Origin: Mycoplasmataceae bacterium
GTDB lineage: Bacteria; Bacillota_I; Bacilli_A; Mycoplasmatales; Mycoplasmoidaceae
Length of the DNA: 43,661 bases
Assembly (NCBI GenBank): GCA_031289655.1
Contig: JAITPC010000018.1
Span: 1 to 43,661 of the forward strand
Direction: 5' to 3'
A program made the translations under genes and the position numbers. Below the pieces are notes generated by a model. It did no database searches and was not told where the DNA came from. It was given only the letters and a program-made list of their open reading frames with translations. Below, piece by piece: positions 1 to 11,272 of this stretch. Each line of letters starts with the position of its first letter. Position 1 is the first letter of the stretch.

Positions 1-111
1 AGTTTCGATATTTTCTTTAAGTTCATCTATGCTAGTATTAATCCTTGTAAATTCTTCTTGTATTTTTAGGGCAGATTTTTTTTTATTTTTATTATCTATT
101 TTAGTGTCCAT
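1..111 (-). CDS. Small basic coiled-coil protein, partial (C-terminus off window)
   Basis: An ATG at 111 opens a frame that runs off the left edge (37 residues seen: MDTKIDNKNKKKSALKIQEE, then a stretch with heptad-like spacing). A Lys-rich start followed by a predicted coiled coil resembles the small proteins near the CRISPR locus (10831, 16465, 18022), so it may be another paralog. The diagnostic C-terminal NNLK-type tail would lie outside the window, so membership cannot be tested. Function unknown. Confidence 0.5.
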   Translation of the reverse strand, partial: MDTKIDNKNKKKSALKIQEEFTRINTSIDELKENIET

Positions 112-170
112 TTATCTACATCTATATTATAGGTTTTGATTATTTTGATTTGTCATGTTTGCTAACAAAC

Positions 171-194
171 AATCAAAGCTTTTGGCTTTTGATT
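171..194 (-). terminator. Weak hairpin downstream of tRNA-Trp
   Basis: AATCAAA-GC and GC-TTTTGATT form an imperfect stem just beyond the 3' end of the minus-strand tRNA. It is followed on that strand by a T-rich but interrupted stretch. It could end the tRNA transcript. Confidence 0.3.
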
Positions 195-203
195 CTTACT
201 AAA

Positions 204-277
204 TGGCAGGGAAGATAAGAATCGAACTCATGTCAGAGGATTTGGAGGCCTTTATTCTACCATTGAACTACTTCCCT
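204..277 (-). tRNA. tRNA-Trp (anticodon CCA), encoded 3' CCA
   Basis: A cloverleaf fits: 7-bp acceptor AGGGAAG/CTTCCCT, D-arm GTTC/GAAT, anticodon loop CTCCAAA with CCA at 243-245 (+ coordinates), T-arm ATGAG/CTTAT with loop TTCGATT, discriminator G and encoded CCA at 204-206. This tRNA reads UGG. UGA codons in this genome need a separate tRNA-Trp(UCA), which is not in the window. The anticodon stem is weak: as drawn, the outermost (A-C) and innermost (C-U) pairs are mismatched. The isotype therefore rests on the loop. Confidence 0.85.
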
Positions 278-285
278 ATGATAAG

Positions 286-291
286 ATTATA
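286..291 (-). promoter_or_regulatory. -10 box of tRNA-Trp
   Basis: Perfect TATAAT, 8 nt before the mature tRNA 5' end. Confidence 0.55.
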
Positions 292-348
292 AATAATTGG
301 TTATCTAATAATAAAAAATTATTGTAGACTGGACCAATTTCAAATAAA

Positions 349-354
349 TATAAT
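349..354 (+). promoter_or_regulatory. -10 box of dinB
   Basis: TATAAT 14 nt before the dinB ATG, leaving room for a leader of only about 8 nt and no Shine-Dalgarno sequence. Confidence 0.5.
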
Positions 355-368
355 TTATTCACACTAAA

Positions 369-1388
369 ATGAAAACTATTTTGCATGTCGATATGAATTG
401 TTTTTTTCCTTCTGTTGAGGAAATATTAAACCCTAAATTAAAAAATAAACCTGTTGTTGTTGGAGGGAGAACTAAACGGAGTGTTGTCGCTTCTGCTAAT
501 TATGAGGCTAGAAGATATGGAATTAAAGCCGCAATGCCTCTATACCGTGCTTCAATTTTATGTCCAAAAGCAATTATTGTTGAACCACATTTTAGAGAAT
601 ATGAAAGATATCATAATTTATTTATTAATTTGTTAAAAGAAAAAATTACCGATAAAATTGAAGTTGCTTCAATTGATGAATGCTATATTGATATAACATC
701 ATTAATAAAAAAACAATCAGCAAAATCAATTGCCATAAAAATTCAAAATTTATTAAAATCAAAATTAAATTTAGGTTCTTCTATAGGAATTGGTCATAAC
801 CGTTTTATGTCCAAAATGGGGAGTAATTATAAAAAACCATTAGGTATAACACAAATGTTTAATGAAGATCTAATTAGCAAAATATGACCATTAAAAATTG
901 AAAATATGTACATGGTTGGTCCCGCTACAGCCAAAGTATTATATGATAATGAAATTAAAACCATTAGAGATCTAGCACTTAGTAATAAAAATAAATTAAA
1001 AGAAATATTTGGCAACTCATGAGAAAAATTTTATTTAAACGCAAACGGGAAGGATGATGATGAATTAATTTATGGCCGCACAAAACCAAAATCTATCTCA
1101 TCAGCTCACACCTTTGAAAATGACACAAACAATTATGATGAAATCAAAGAAATGATTTTATTAGAGGCTAAAGAAGTTTGAGAAAATTTATCAAAACAAA
1201 AGTTAGAAGGTAAAACAATAAATTTAACAATTAAAACACCTGATTTTATTAGTAAAATTAAATCAAAATCGATGAACAACAAACTTACTTTTGAACTATT
1301 TTTTTCTAATTTATTAGATATATATGAAAAAAATTTTATTGATGTAACCATAAGATTAATCGGTGTGGGAATTAGTAAGATTTTTTAA
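369..1388 (+). CDS. dinB: DNA polymerase IV (Y-family translesion polymerase)
   Basis: 339 aa once UGA is read as Trp; family members are about 350 aa. The catalytic carboxylates are visible: D8 in HVDMNCFFPSVEE and D103-E104 in SIDECYID. The little-finger region fills the C-terminal third. Known role: distributive lesion bypass at stalled forks. It is transcribed alone, convergent with tsf. Four UGA codons (for example in KIWPLKIEN) interrupt it under the standard code, so it must not be called a pseudogene. Confidence 0.93.
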
Positions 1389-1445
1389 CTTCCATTCTAA
1401 AAATCATTACTCATATTACAAATAATAGCAATTATACTTAACTAA

Positions 1446-2351
1446 TTACTTTTTCATTTGTGCATTAACTTCCGCAACAAAATCAACAATCTTTTTTTCA
1501 ATGCCCTCTCCAACTTGATACCTAACATAATCAATAACATCTGCCTTAACCGAATTAATATATTGCTTAACAGTTTTACTAGGATCTTTTACAAATGCTT
1601 GTGCTTCCAAGGTAACCTCTGATAAAAGACGATTAACTTTACCTTTAACAATTCCCTCAACTCTTGAATTCATGCTCGGATCTTTCATCATCCCAACAAA
1701 TTTTTCATCACTAGCCATTTGTTCTTTAATAATTTTAATTTCATTCTCTAATCAAACCTTATCCATTTTACCTTGATTAAGATATTTTGGCGCCATGGCA
1801 GCAGCATGCATCGCAATATCTTTTGCCACATTAACATCAACGTTATTGTTAATGGTTAATAAAACCGCAATTTTCTTATTAGTATGTTGGTAAGAACTAA
1901 ACATGTGTTTTTTATCCTTTGATAAAATTTCATATCGTCTTAAACCAATTTTTTCGCCAATTTTTCCCGTTAATTCTTTGCAAGATTCCTCAATCGTCAT
2001 TCTAGAAGGAAGTTTTAATTGCAATGCTTTTTCAAAGTCATTCTCTCCGCTTTCCAATAATGTTAAACCAATGTCATCAACTAAACTAGTGAATGATTCA
2101 TTAGCGGCAACAAAATCAGTTTCACAATTAACCTCATAAATAATAGCTAAATTATCTCTAATAATAACTTTGCTAATTCCTTCAGTAGCAATGGCATTTG
2201 CTTTTTTTGCAGCCTTAGCTATTCCTTTTTCCCTTAATCATTGTACAGCCTTGTCTAAATCTTGATTGTTTTCATTCAAAGCTTTCATAGCGTCAGTGAC
2301 ACCAGCTTGTGTCATTTCACGTAATTTTTTTAACAATTCTATATTAGCCAT
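1446..2351 (-). CDS. tsf: Elongation factor Ts
   Basis: 301 aa. The N-terminal UBA-like domain (LLKKLREMTQAGVTDAMKAL) and the EF-Tu-contacting TDFVAANESF motif are diagnostic. EF-Ts exchanges GDP for GTP on EF-Tu. The start is the ATG at 2351 (MANIELLKKLREMTQ). In most bacteria rpsB precedes tsf; here the upstream neighbour is the divergent fhs, so the rpsB-tsf pair is split. Several UGA-Trp codons occur. Confidence 0.95.
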
Positions 2352-2365
2352 TGGTATATGGTAAT

Positions 2366-2387
2366 ATTATATAATAATATTTATAAT
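2366..2387. promoter_or_regulatory. Divergent -10 boxes for tsf (-) and fhs (+)
   Basis: TATAAT on the minus strand at 2366-2371 (14 nt before tsf) and on the plus strand at 2382-2387 (7 nt before the fhs ATG). The fhs mRNA should start at or next to its start codon. Confidence 0.6.
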
Positions 2388-2394
2388 TTAATTA

Positions 2395-3969
2395 ATGAAA
2401 CCGATTATTGAATTAGCCAAAAAATTTAAAATAAAAGAGAAGGAATTATTTCTATATGGAAAATACATTGCTAAAATAAATCCAATTTTAACTCAGCCTG
2501 AAAAAAATAAACATTTGATTTTAGTGACAGCAACAAGTCCAACTCCAGCTGGGGAGGGAAAAACAACAACAACCATTGGATTGAATGATGCAATTAATAA
2601 AATTGGGAAAAAATGCATTGCAGCATTGCGTGAACCATCAATGGGTCCTGTATTTGGAGTCAAAGGTGGAGCTAATGGAGGCGGAAAAGCACAAATTATT
2701 CCCAAAGATGAAATCAACTTTCATTTTACGGGTGATATGCATGCAATTACCGCTGCCAATAATCTTATTAGCGCCTGTATTGATAATAACATTTATTGGG
2801 GCAATTCATTAAACATTGATATAAACAAAATTATTTGAAAAAGAGTGCTTGATGTTAATGATCGCAGTCTAAGAGAAATCGAAGTAGTGATTAATGGCAA
2901 AAAAAATTTAAAATATAAAACTGGTTTTGATATTACGGTTGCTAGTGAATTAATGGCCATATTTTGTTTAGCTACCAGCAATGAAGATTTAAAAAATAGA
3001 ATTGGTAGAATCATTATTGCATTCACCAAGGACAACAAACCAATTTATGTCAATGATTTAGAGATTACTAATGCTGTTATAAAAATTTTAACTGACGCCA
3101 TTAACCCTAACGTTGTTCAAACATTAGAAGGACATTTAGCAGTGGTTCATGGTGGCCCTTTTGCGAATATTGCTCATGGCTGTAATTCTTTATTTGCGAC
3201 AAAAACAGCACTTAATTTAGCTGACTATGTTGTAACTGAAGCAGGATTCGCTAGTGATTTGGGAGCTGAGAAATTTTTAGATATTGTTTGTAATGTTGGT
3301 AATTTATCACCAAGTGCCATTGTTATTGTTACCTCTACTAGAAGCCTAAAAATGCATGGAGGAGTTGAAAAAGAAAATCTAAAAAAAGAAAATCACGATG
3401 CCGTTAAATTAGGTATTGAAAATTTGGCTGCTCATATTAAAAATATTAAAAATTTTAATATTCCTTTTGTTGTTTCCATTACTCAACTTGATATTTCATT
3501 ACAAAATGAAGTAAAAATTGTTGAGGAATGATTAAAAAATAATGACATTATTTATTCATTAAATGAATCCTTCGAAAAAGGAAGTGCTGGGGCAATTGAT
3601 TTGGCTAAAAAAGTTATTAATTTAACTAATATAAAATCAAATTTAACGCCAATTTATGATATGAAATGGAGCATAGAAAAAAAGATTGATACAATTTGTA
3701 AAAAATGTTATGGGGCAATTGGTGTTGAATATTCGCTGGAAGCTACTAAAAAAATAAAAGAACTAGTTGATTCTCAAGCATTTGTATGCATGGCAAAAAC
3801 TCCTGCTTCTTTAACAGATGATGAAAAAATATTAGTAATTGATAAGCCATTTAAAATCCATGTTAAAGATTTAATTGTTGCTAATGGTGCAAACTTTGTT
3901 ATCGTTATGACAGGTAATATTTTCAGAATGCCTGGATTACCAAAAATTCCTGAAGCTAACAAAATGTAA
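2395..3969 (+). CDS. fhs: Formate--tetrahydrofolate ligase
   Basis: 524 aa. It contains the P-loop [29 protein letters not shown] and [13 protein letters not shown], all hallmark ligase motifs. It makes 10-formyl-THF from formate, THF and ATP, for purine synthesis and Met-tRNA formylation. It ends 1 nt from the stop of the convergent pflB, whose product is formate. The two genes therefore form a plausible functional pair even though they are not co-transcribed. UGA-Trp codons occur at about residues 148 and 377. Confidence 0.95.
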
Positions 3970-3970
3970 T

Positions 3971-6250
3971 TTATTGTCGCTCATGAAAAGTTCTATCAAT
4001 GACTTCATCTTGTTGCTCTTTTTTTAATTTAATAAAATTCACAGCATATCCACTAACTCTAACAGTTAATTGTGGATAGTTTTCTGGGTGTTTTTGTGCG
4101 TCAATTAAGGTTTCACGATCAAAAACATTAACATTTAAATGTTGACTTCCTTTTGAAAAATATCCATCCATTAAATTAACCAAGTTTTCAACACGTTCAT
4201 TTTTACTTTCATTATTAATGATGATGTTATCATTTTCATTTCCCAAGGCATTAGGGACAATTGAAAAAGTATTACTAATTCCATCGCTGGCATACGCAAA
4301 TGGTAATTTGGCAACCGAATTAAGCGAACAAATAGCACCATTACAATCTCTTCCATGCATTGGGTTAGCACCAGGAGCAAAAGGTTGTCCAGCTTTTCTT
4401 CCATCTGGTGTTGCACCAGTAGCATTTCCATAAACAACATTACTTGTAATTGTTAGTATACTTGTTGTGATTTCACTGTTTCTATATGGAATATTTTTAT
4501 TTAATTCCTTTTTAAATATTTTCAAAATTTCAATTCCGATATTATCAACTTTATCGTCATCATTTCCAAATTTAGGATAATCTCCCTCAATAATAAAATC
4601 AGTTGCAACATATCGCTCAGAATTGTTAGCTTTTGTTCAGATTGGTTTAACTTTTGCATATTTAATTGCGCTCAATGAGTCAATAACCACACTCATTCCT
4701 GCAATACCTGTTGCAAAAAATCTATGAACCACAGTATCGCATAATGCCATTTCTGCCGATTCATAATAATATTTATCATGCATATAATGAATTACATTTA
4801 AAGTATTAATATATAGTTTTGCTAATCAAGAAATGAAAGTTTTAAACCTATTAAAGATTTCAGTATATTTTAATGGTTTTTTTATATCCAATTGTTCCAA
4901 TTTTGGACCCATTTGATAATCAGAATGCAATTCATCAATTCCACCATTTATTGCATATAAAAGTGTTTTGGCTAAATTAGCACGTGCACCGAAAAATTGC
5001 ATTTCTTTTCCAATTTTCATTGGACTAACGCAACATGCAATTCCATAGTCGTCTCCTCTTAGTGGTCGCATCAAATCATCTGATTCATATTGAACTGAAG
5101 AATATTTAATTGAATATTCAGCACAAAAATTTTTAAAATTCATTGGTAAATCCTTTGATCACAAAATTGTCATATTTGGCTCTGGAGCTGGACCCATGTT
5201 ATTTAGTGTATGAATAATTCTGTAGCTAGTTTTTGTAACAAGTGTTCTACCATCTAATCCCATCCCTCCAATAGTTTCAGTTGCTCAGACTGGATCTCCG
5301 CTAAATAAATCATTATATGCAGGTGCTCTCATAAACCTTACCATACGCAATTTCATCACAAAATGATCAATTAACTCTTGAGCAGTTTCTTCAGTCAATA
5401 ATCCAGTTTTAAGATCCCTCTCAATGTAAATATCAAAAAAAGTTGATAATCGACCAACTGACATAGCAGCGCCATTTTGTTGTTTAATAGCGGCCAAATA
5501 AGCAAAATAGGTTCATTGAATAGCTTCTTGAGCATTTCTAGCTGGCTTAGAAATATCAAATCCATAAGTATCAGCCATAATTTTTATTTCATTAAGAGCC
5601 ACCAATTGCTCACTCGTTTCCTCGCGTAATTGAATGATATCGTTATTCATTTGTCCATCTAGTATTTTTCTATCTTTCTTTTTTTCTTCAATTAAAAAAT
5701 CAATTCCATAAAGTGCAACACGTCGATAATCACCAATAATTCTTCCCCTCCCATAATTATCAGGTAATCCTGTAATAATATGGGTATGTCGAGCCTTACG
5801 CATTTCTTCAGTATAAGCATCAAATACACCTTGATTATGAGTTTTCCGATATTTTAGAAAAATTTCATCAACCTTTTGATCAGTTTCTATTTTAAATGCT
5901 TGGGCAGCACCAATAGCTTGTTTCACCCCGCCGATAGGCATATAACCTCTTTCTAGTGGCTTTTCCGTTTGTAATCCAACTATTAATTCAAGATCTTTAT
6001 CAATATATCCGGGTCCATATGCTGTAATGGTACTTAAACGTGTATCCATACCAATTACCCCACCCTTATCTCGTTCTTTTTTGAACAAGTCTTTCAATTT
6101 ATAAAATAGTCTATTAGTTCTATCAGTAGGATCTACAAGAAAACTGGCACCGCCTAGATATGGAGAATAGTTTTTTTGAATAAAATCCCTCACATTTATT
6201 TCATTACATCATTCACCCTCAATTAGGTTGCTTCATTCAGCGAATTTCAT
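3971..6250 (-). CDS. pflB: Formate C-acetyltransferase (pyruvate formate-lyase)
   Basis: 759 aa, about the length of E. coli PflB. The catalytic Cys pair is present in [10 protein letters not shown] and the glycyl-radical loop RVSGYAV lies 30 residues from the C-terminus. The enzyme converts pyruvate and CoA to acetyl-CoA and formate under anaerobic conditions. The start ATG at 6250 is 9 nt after a TATAAT. The radical-SAM activating enzyme PflA, needed to install the Gly radical, is not encoded anywhere in this window. Many UGA-Trp codons. Confidence 0.96.
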
Positions 6251-6259
6251 ATTACTATA

Positions 6260-6265
6260 ATTATA
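6260..6265 (-). promoter_or_regulatory. -10 box of pflB
   Basis: TATAAT 9 nt before the pflB ATG, with no Shine-Dalgarno sequence between. Confidence 0.55.
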
Positions 6266-6333
6266 ACTTATTCCTAAAATCCATATACATAGTATATGAA
6301 TAAATAATATACTTTATTGCCATCTAACATATT

Positions 6334-6339
6334 TATAAT
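6334..6339 (+). promoter_or_regulatory. -10 box of polC
   Basis: TATAAT 6 nt before the polC ATG, implying a leaderless mRNA. Confidence 0.55.
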
Positions 6340-6345
6340 ATAAAT

Positions 6346-9300
6346 ATGGAAAAATATCAAGAATTTTTCAATGAAATTGGTTTTTTAGATGAAGAAGAGT
6401 TTTTGGAACTAAAAAATGAGGTTAATAGCATACAAACAGAAAAAACAAAAAATGGTAAAATTCTAATAAAATTTATTTTTAACACTATTCCTAGTTTTAA
6501 AATTGTAAATATCATAGAAAAAAATAAAAACAAACAGGAAATTGCAAATTATCTTCAAGTTCAATATCGAATTGTTGATTTAATTGAAAAAGACCATAAA
6601 ATTACTGACTATTTGAATAATTTTATATCAATTAAAGACTTAGAAAAAAACCTAGTTCTAAAAAACATCATTGCTGACTATAAAATAAACGATGAGAATT
6701 TGATTTTTAATATTTCCACAAAAACCCACGGAAGTATTCTCAATGCCGTTTTAATTCCTCTTGGAAATTATTTAAACCAACTTGGTTTAAATTTTAAAGA
6801 TATTAATACCTCATTAGTTGATAGAAAAAATGAATATGAAGATATAAAAAAAAATAATGAATCTATCAGTGTTACCTACAAAATAAAAGAAGAAAACAAT
6901 TTTCAAAAATTAAATTATATACGAGATATTCCTGTCCCAATTAAATCAATTTCACAAATTAATGAATTCCCAAAAAATTTAACTATCGAAGGAAGAATTT
7001 TTAGAATAATTAAACCTGAAAAGGGTAGAAAGTGTTGAGAAATTTTTATACAAGATGAAACAAAAGCCATTGATATAAAAATTTGGCCAACAAAAGAAGG
7101 AGATAAATTTGCTAGTGGTATGGATAAAGCCAATAATCTCCCCGTTGAATATTTAGAAACATTGAAGAATGATGATTTCGTCAAAGTAAAAGGGAGGTAT
7201 GATTATTCCAAAGGCACACTAAATTTGTGTTTTACCGCATATTCAATTTATATCTATGACGATAAAAAAAGTGAAAAAAAGTATGATGATGCAATTAAGC
7301 CAAGAATTGAAGTTTTGAATCACACTAAATTTAGTGCTTTTGATGGAATAAATCATGCTAATGAAATAGTAGAATATTCAATAAAAAATAAGTCACCAGG
7401 GGTTGGATTTTGTGATCGTGACAACATTCAATCTTTTCCTAATATTGACACAGCAAGCAAAAAATTTAATCAAAAATGTTTATATGGTTACGAATTAAAT
7501 TTATTAAATGATATCACACCATGTGTAATCAATGTAACCAATAATAAAAAATATGATTTAAAAAATCAAGAATATGTGGTATTTGACTTAGAGACAACTA
7601 GTTTAATAAATGAAGACGGTGAAATAATTGAATTTGGTGGTGTAAAAGTTAAGGATGGACTAATTGTTGAGAGATTAGATGTTTTAATCAAACCAATCAA
7701 GCCACTGAGCACTTTTACTTCAAATTTCACACACATTACCAATCAAATGGTTAAAAATTGTAAAAGTTTTAGCGAAGAAGCACAAAAAATTATCGATTGA
7801 ATAGGCGATACCGTACTAGTCGCACATAATGGTATTGATTTTGATATTAGATTTTTAAATAAAAAACTTATACAAAATAATTTTAAACCACTAACTAATA
7901 TTTTGATTGATACAATGCAAATTAGCCGAGCAATTAATACTGATTTAACACGCCATCGACTTGGCATCATTTGCCGTGCCAATAAAATACAATATGATGA
8001 AGCAGTTGCGCATAGGGGAGATTTTGACGCCGAAGTTTTAAATAGTGTCTGACAAATATTTATTAAAAAATTAAAAGAGATGAATATTACAACAATTAAT
8101 GAAATTAATGATAAATTAAACAACAGGAGTTTATATGAAAATCAATTTCCTAGCTACGTGAATATTTATACTAAGAACAAACTAGGATTAAAAACTTTAT
8201 ATCAATTGGCAACAAGTTCGTTATCTGAACAATTATACCGCAATAAACCAACATTATTTAAAAAACAAATTAATGAAAATCGAGAAAACTTAATTATCTG
8301 TTCGAATCCCTATGAAGGAGAAATTTGAGACATCGCCATTAATGGAAGTGACGAAGAACTAAGTAATGCTATTAAATTTTATGATTATATTTTTATTGCT
8401 CCAATTTCTTGCATAAATCACATTATCGCAAAAGGCGATATAAATAAAGAAATAATTGAAAGAATTATTAACAAAATTATCAATGTAGCTATAGCTAACC
8501 ATAAATTTGTTGTCGCAACTAGTAATAATTATTATTTGGATAAAACAATGAGTGAAGCACATAATGTTTTCATCCATAATAAATTAGTTGGAGGACATTA
8601 CCATAGATTTTATGATTCAAAATTAGAAACACAAGGAATACAACCATTATTTTATAATCGGACAACAAAGGAAATGCTAGAAGAATTCAGCTTCATTGGT
8701 GATAAACAATTATTGGAAGATATTGTCATAAACAACACTTATAAATTCGCCAATGAATGTGAAAATATTGATATTCTATTGAAAGGTTTATATACACCAA
8801 AAATAGAGGGAGTAAATGAAAAGTTAAGACATTTAGTTTATCAAACACTTGGAGAAATTTATGGTAAAAATGTCAATAAGTTGATTACTAATCGAATTGA
8901 AAAAGAATTAAATATTATTATTGGTAAGGGATACTCAGTTATTTATTGGATTTCATATTTATTAGTTAAAAAATCAATTGAAGATGGATATGTCGTTGGC
9001 AGTCGTGGTTCAGTTGGATCTTCGTTTGTTGCATATTTATCAAAAATAAGTGAGGTTAATTGTCTACCTGCCCACCATATATGTGATAAATGCAAATACC
9101 ATGAATTTTATGAAAATACTTCAATTGATGGATTCGATCTAGAAGAAAAAATATGTCCAATATGTGGTGCAAAAATGAGAAGTGATGGTCACAATATTCC
9201 TTTCGAATCATTTCTTGGAACCGAAGGAGCACCAAAAGTTCCCGATATTGATTTAAATTTCAGTGGTGAGTACCAACCAATAGCGCATAATTTTATTCAT

Positions 9301-10722
9301 GATATGTTTGGGCACATTAGGGCATTCAGAGCTGGAACTGTTATGACATTGGCTGAGTCCAAAGCTTATGGATTGGTTAAAAAATATTTCGAAATGACCA
9401 AGCCAACAGAAATTCCTAATAATGCAGAAATTTATTATTTACAAAGATATTTAGTTGACTGTAAAAGTAATGATGGAATCCATGCTGGAGGGATGATTGT
9501 TATTCCTGACGAAAATGTAATTGAAGATTTTTGTCCGTCACAATTACCACCAAAAGGTGATGAAGAAGCATGATTTTCAACACACTTTGATTTTCATGCA
9601 ATTCACGATAATGTGTTAAAATTTGATATTTTAGGTCATGATTTCCCAACATTATTAAAAATGATGAAAGAAACTAGCGGTTGCGATCCAAAAATGGTAG
9701 ATTTTCAAGATAATAATGTTATTAAATTATTTGAAAATCTTGAGCCACTACATATTACACCTAACCAAATTAATGGAGAAACAATTGGAACGTACGGCAT
9801 TCCTGAATGTGGCACTTCTTTCACGTTGGGAATGATCAAAGAGGCCAAACCAAAATGCTTTGGTGATTTGATTAGAATTTCTGGCTTGAGTCATGGAACC
9901 GATGTGTGAAATGGGAATGCAAAAGAATTGATTCAAAAAGACAACAAAGAATTAAAAGATGTTGTTTCATTTCGTGAAGATATGCTCGATTTTTTAAGTA
10001 AAAATGGTGTTGATTCTAACGATGCATTTAAATTTGCGGAGTTAGTAAGAAAGGGAAATCAAAGAAAAAAAGCTAAAGAATATGATGCCTTAGTAATTAA
10101 ATTAAGAGAAAAGAATGTGCCAGAATGATATACTGATTCGTGCAGTAAAATTAAATATTTATTTCCAAAAGCTCATGCTACGGCTTACATGACAGCTTCA
10201 TATATTTGTGGTTGATATAAAATTTATTACCCCTTAGATTTTTATGCTGCTTTCTTTTCTATTAAAGCCATAGTATTTGATATCAAACTAGTTACTGAAG
10301 GCAGTGATGCAATTAAAGTCAAAATCAATGATATTGAAAAAAGGCTTAAAAGTCCTTTGACCAAGGCAACAGTAACAGTTAAGGAAGAAAACCTCTTAGA
10401 AATCCTTAAAATAGCTTTGGAGGCTATTGCTAGGGGGGTAGTTTTTAAGATGATTGACATTTATAAATCTCATGGTTCACATTTTTTAATCAATAAAGAA
10501 GAAAACAGTTTGTTGGCGCCATTTGGTTGTATCGATGGATTAGGTGCTGCTGCTGCTGATTCAATTATTGAAGCTAGGAGAGAATCTAAATTTAGCGATC
10601 TCGATGATTTTAAAAATAGGACAAAAGTTAATAAAAAACATATAAGTGAATTTGTTAATTTAGGAGTTATAGACAATTTAGATGTTTCTAGCCAAATATC
10701 TCTTTCTAACTTCTTTGATTAA
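6346..10722 (+). CDS. polC: DNA polymerase III PolC-type alpha subunit
   Basis: 1458 aa in one frame with UGA as Trp, the usual PolC length. In order: N-terminal and OB-fold region, PHP domain (about 325-410) split by a DEDD 3'-5' exonuclease (EYVVFDLETTS, near 415), zinc module CDKCKYHEF...CPICGAKM, and the catalytic PDIDLNFSGEY with its Asp pair. The C-terminal AHATAYMTASYICGW is also present. It is the replicative polymerase of Firmicutes and Mollicutes. The PHP metal ligands look lost: LNHTKFS replaces the usual HxHT, and GFCDRDN replaces TDHG. The exonuclease aspartates are intact. Confidence 0.97.
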
Positions 10723-10756
10723 GTTTATTTAATATTAATTTATTTATATTTATTTT

Positions 10757-10772
10757 ATATACTTAAGTATAT
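10757..10772. repeat. 16-nt perfect palindrome after polC
   Basis: ATATACTTAAGTATAT is fully self-complementary without a loop. It lies between polC and the first small CRISPR-flanking gene; no T-run follows, so it is not a clear terminator. The gap 10723-10830 otherwise holds nothing recognisable. Confidence 0.35.
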
Positions 10773-10830
10773 TTGTAGACTATAAAATAAAAGTAATAGA
10801 CAATTCATAGACATTGTGTGCATAATTTAT

Positions 10831-11064
10831 TTATTTTAAATTATTGCGTTTAAGAATATTGGTATGTTGTTTTAAAATTTTTTCCATATCATCGATTTTA
10901 TTTTTAGTTTCGATAATGACAACAGATAACTTTTCTAAAGTCATTTTATTTTTTTTAGTTCTTTTGTTTTTCATTTCCCTTTTAATTATAGTTTCCAGCT
11001 CAATTTCGTCACCTATTAATTGTTTATTATTTTTCGCATTCTTAATTCTATATTTTCTTGTCAT
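10831..11064 (-). CDS. Small basic coiled-coil protein flanking the CRISPR locus (paralog C)
   Basis: 77 aa: a strongly Lys/Arg-rich N-terminal half (KNKRTKKNKM), then a likely coiled coil (KIDDMEKILKQHTNIL) ending in KRNNLK. The same layout and end are seen in the proteins at 16465 (ERNNLK) and 18022 (VRNKLK), so the three look paralogous, this one the most diverged. It marks the polC-side border of the CRISPR island and is transcribed away from it. It is preceded by AGGAT and a TATTAT -10, not the leaderless layout. Function unknown; nucleic-acid binding or oligomerisation is a guess from composition. Confidence 0.7.
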   Translation of the reverse strand: MTRKYRIKNAKNNKQLIGDEIELETIIKREMKNKRTKKNKMTLEKLSVVIIETKNKIDDMEKILKQHTNILKRNNLK

Positions 11065-11085
11065 ATCCTACATAATAGTATGTGC
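11062..11085 (-). promoter_or_regulatory. Promoter/RBS module shared with the gene at 43567
   Basis: Minus strand: GCACATACTATTATG, one base, AGGAT, then ATGACA. The same string precedes the start at 43567. TATTAT would be the -10 and AGGAT a weak Shine-Dalgarno sequence. Confidence 0.5.
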
Positions 11086-11114
11086 AAAAAAGTGTTAAGT
11101 GACTAACTTTTTTT
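11086..11114. terminator. Bidirectional hairpin between paralog C and csn2
   Basis: A-run, AGTGTTA-AGTGAC-TAACT, then T7 (and an A-run mirrored on the other strand). It looks like an intrinsic terminator in either direction although no gene clearly needs one here. It may insulate csn2. The gap 11115-11257 shows nothing else. Confidence 0.35.
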
Positions 11115-11257
11115 AGAAAAATTCTAGTTTTATAATAGGAAACATAATTTAAAAAATACTAGATTAACTGCACAATTAGGTAAGAAAAGCAAAATTATGT
11201 ATTTAAAATAGTCTTTGTTTTGAAGTGTAAGATTAATGATATTACTGAGAAATATTT

Positions 11258-11263
11258 TATAAT
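11258..11263 (+). promoter_or_regulatory. -10 box of csn2
   Basis: TATAAT 9 nt before the csn2 ATG. csn2 therefore has its own promoter, unlike canonical II-A operons. Confidence 0.55.
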
Positions 11264-11272
11264 GTAAAGTAT

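Noticed and set aside
6346-10722. polC, pflB, cas9 and others broken into fragments as if pseudogenes
   Set aside because: All breaks are UGA codons in a constant frame; with UGA as Trp each gene is full length.
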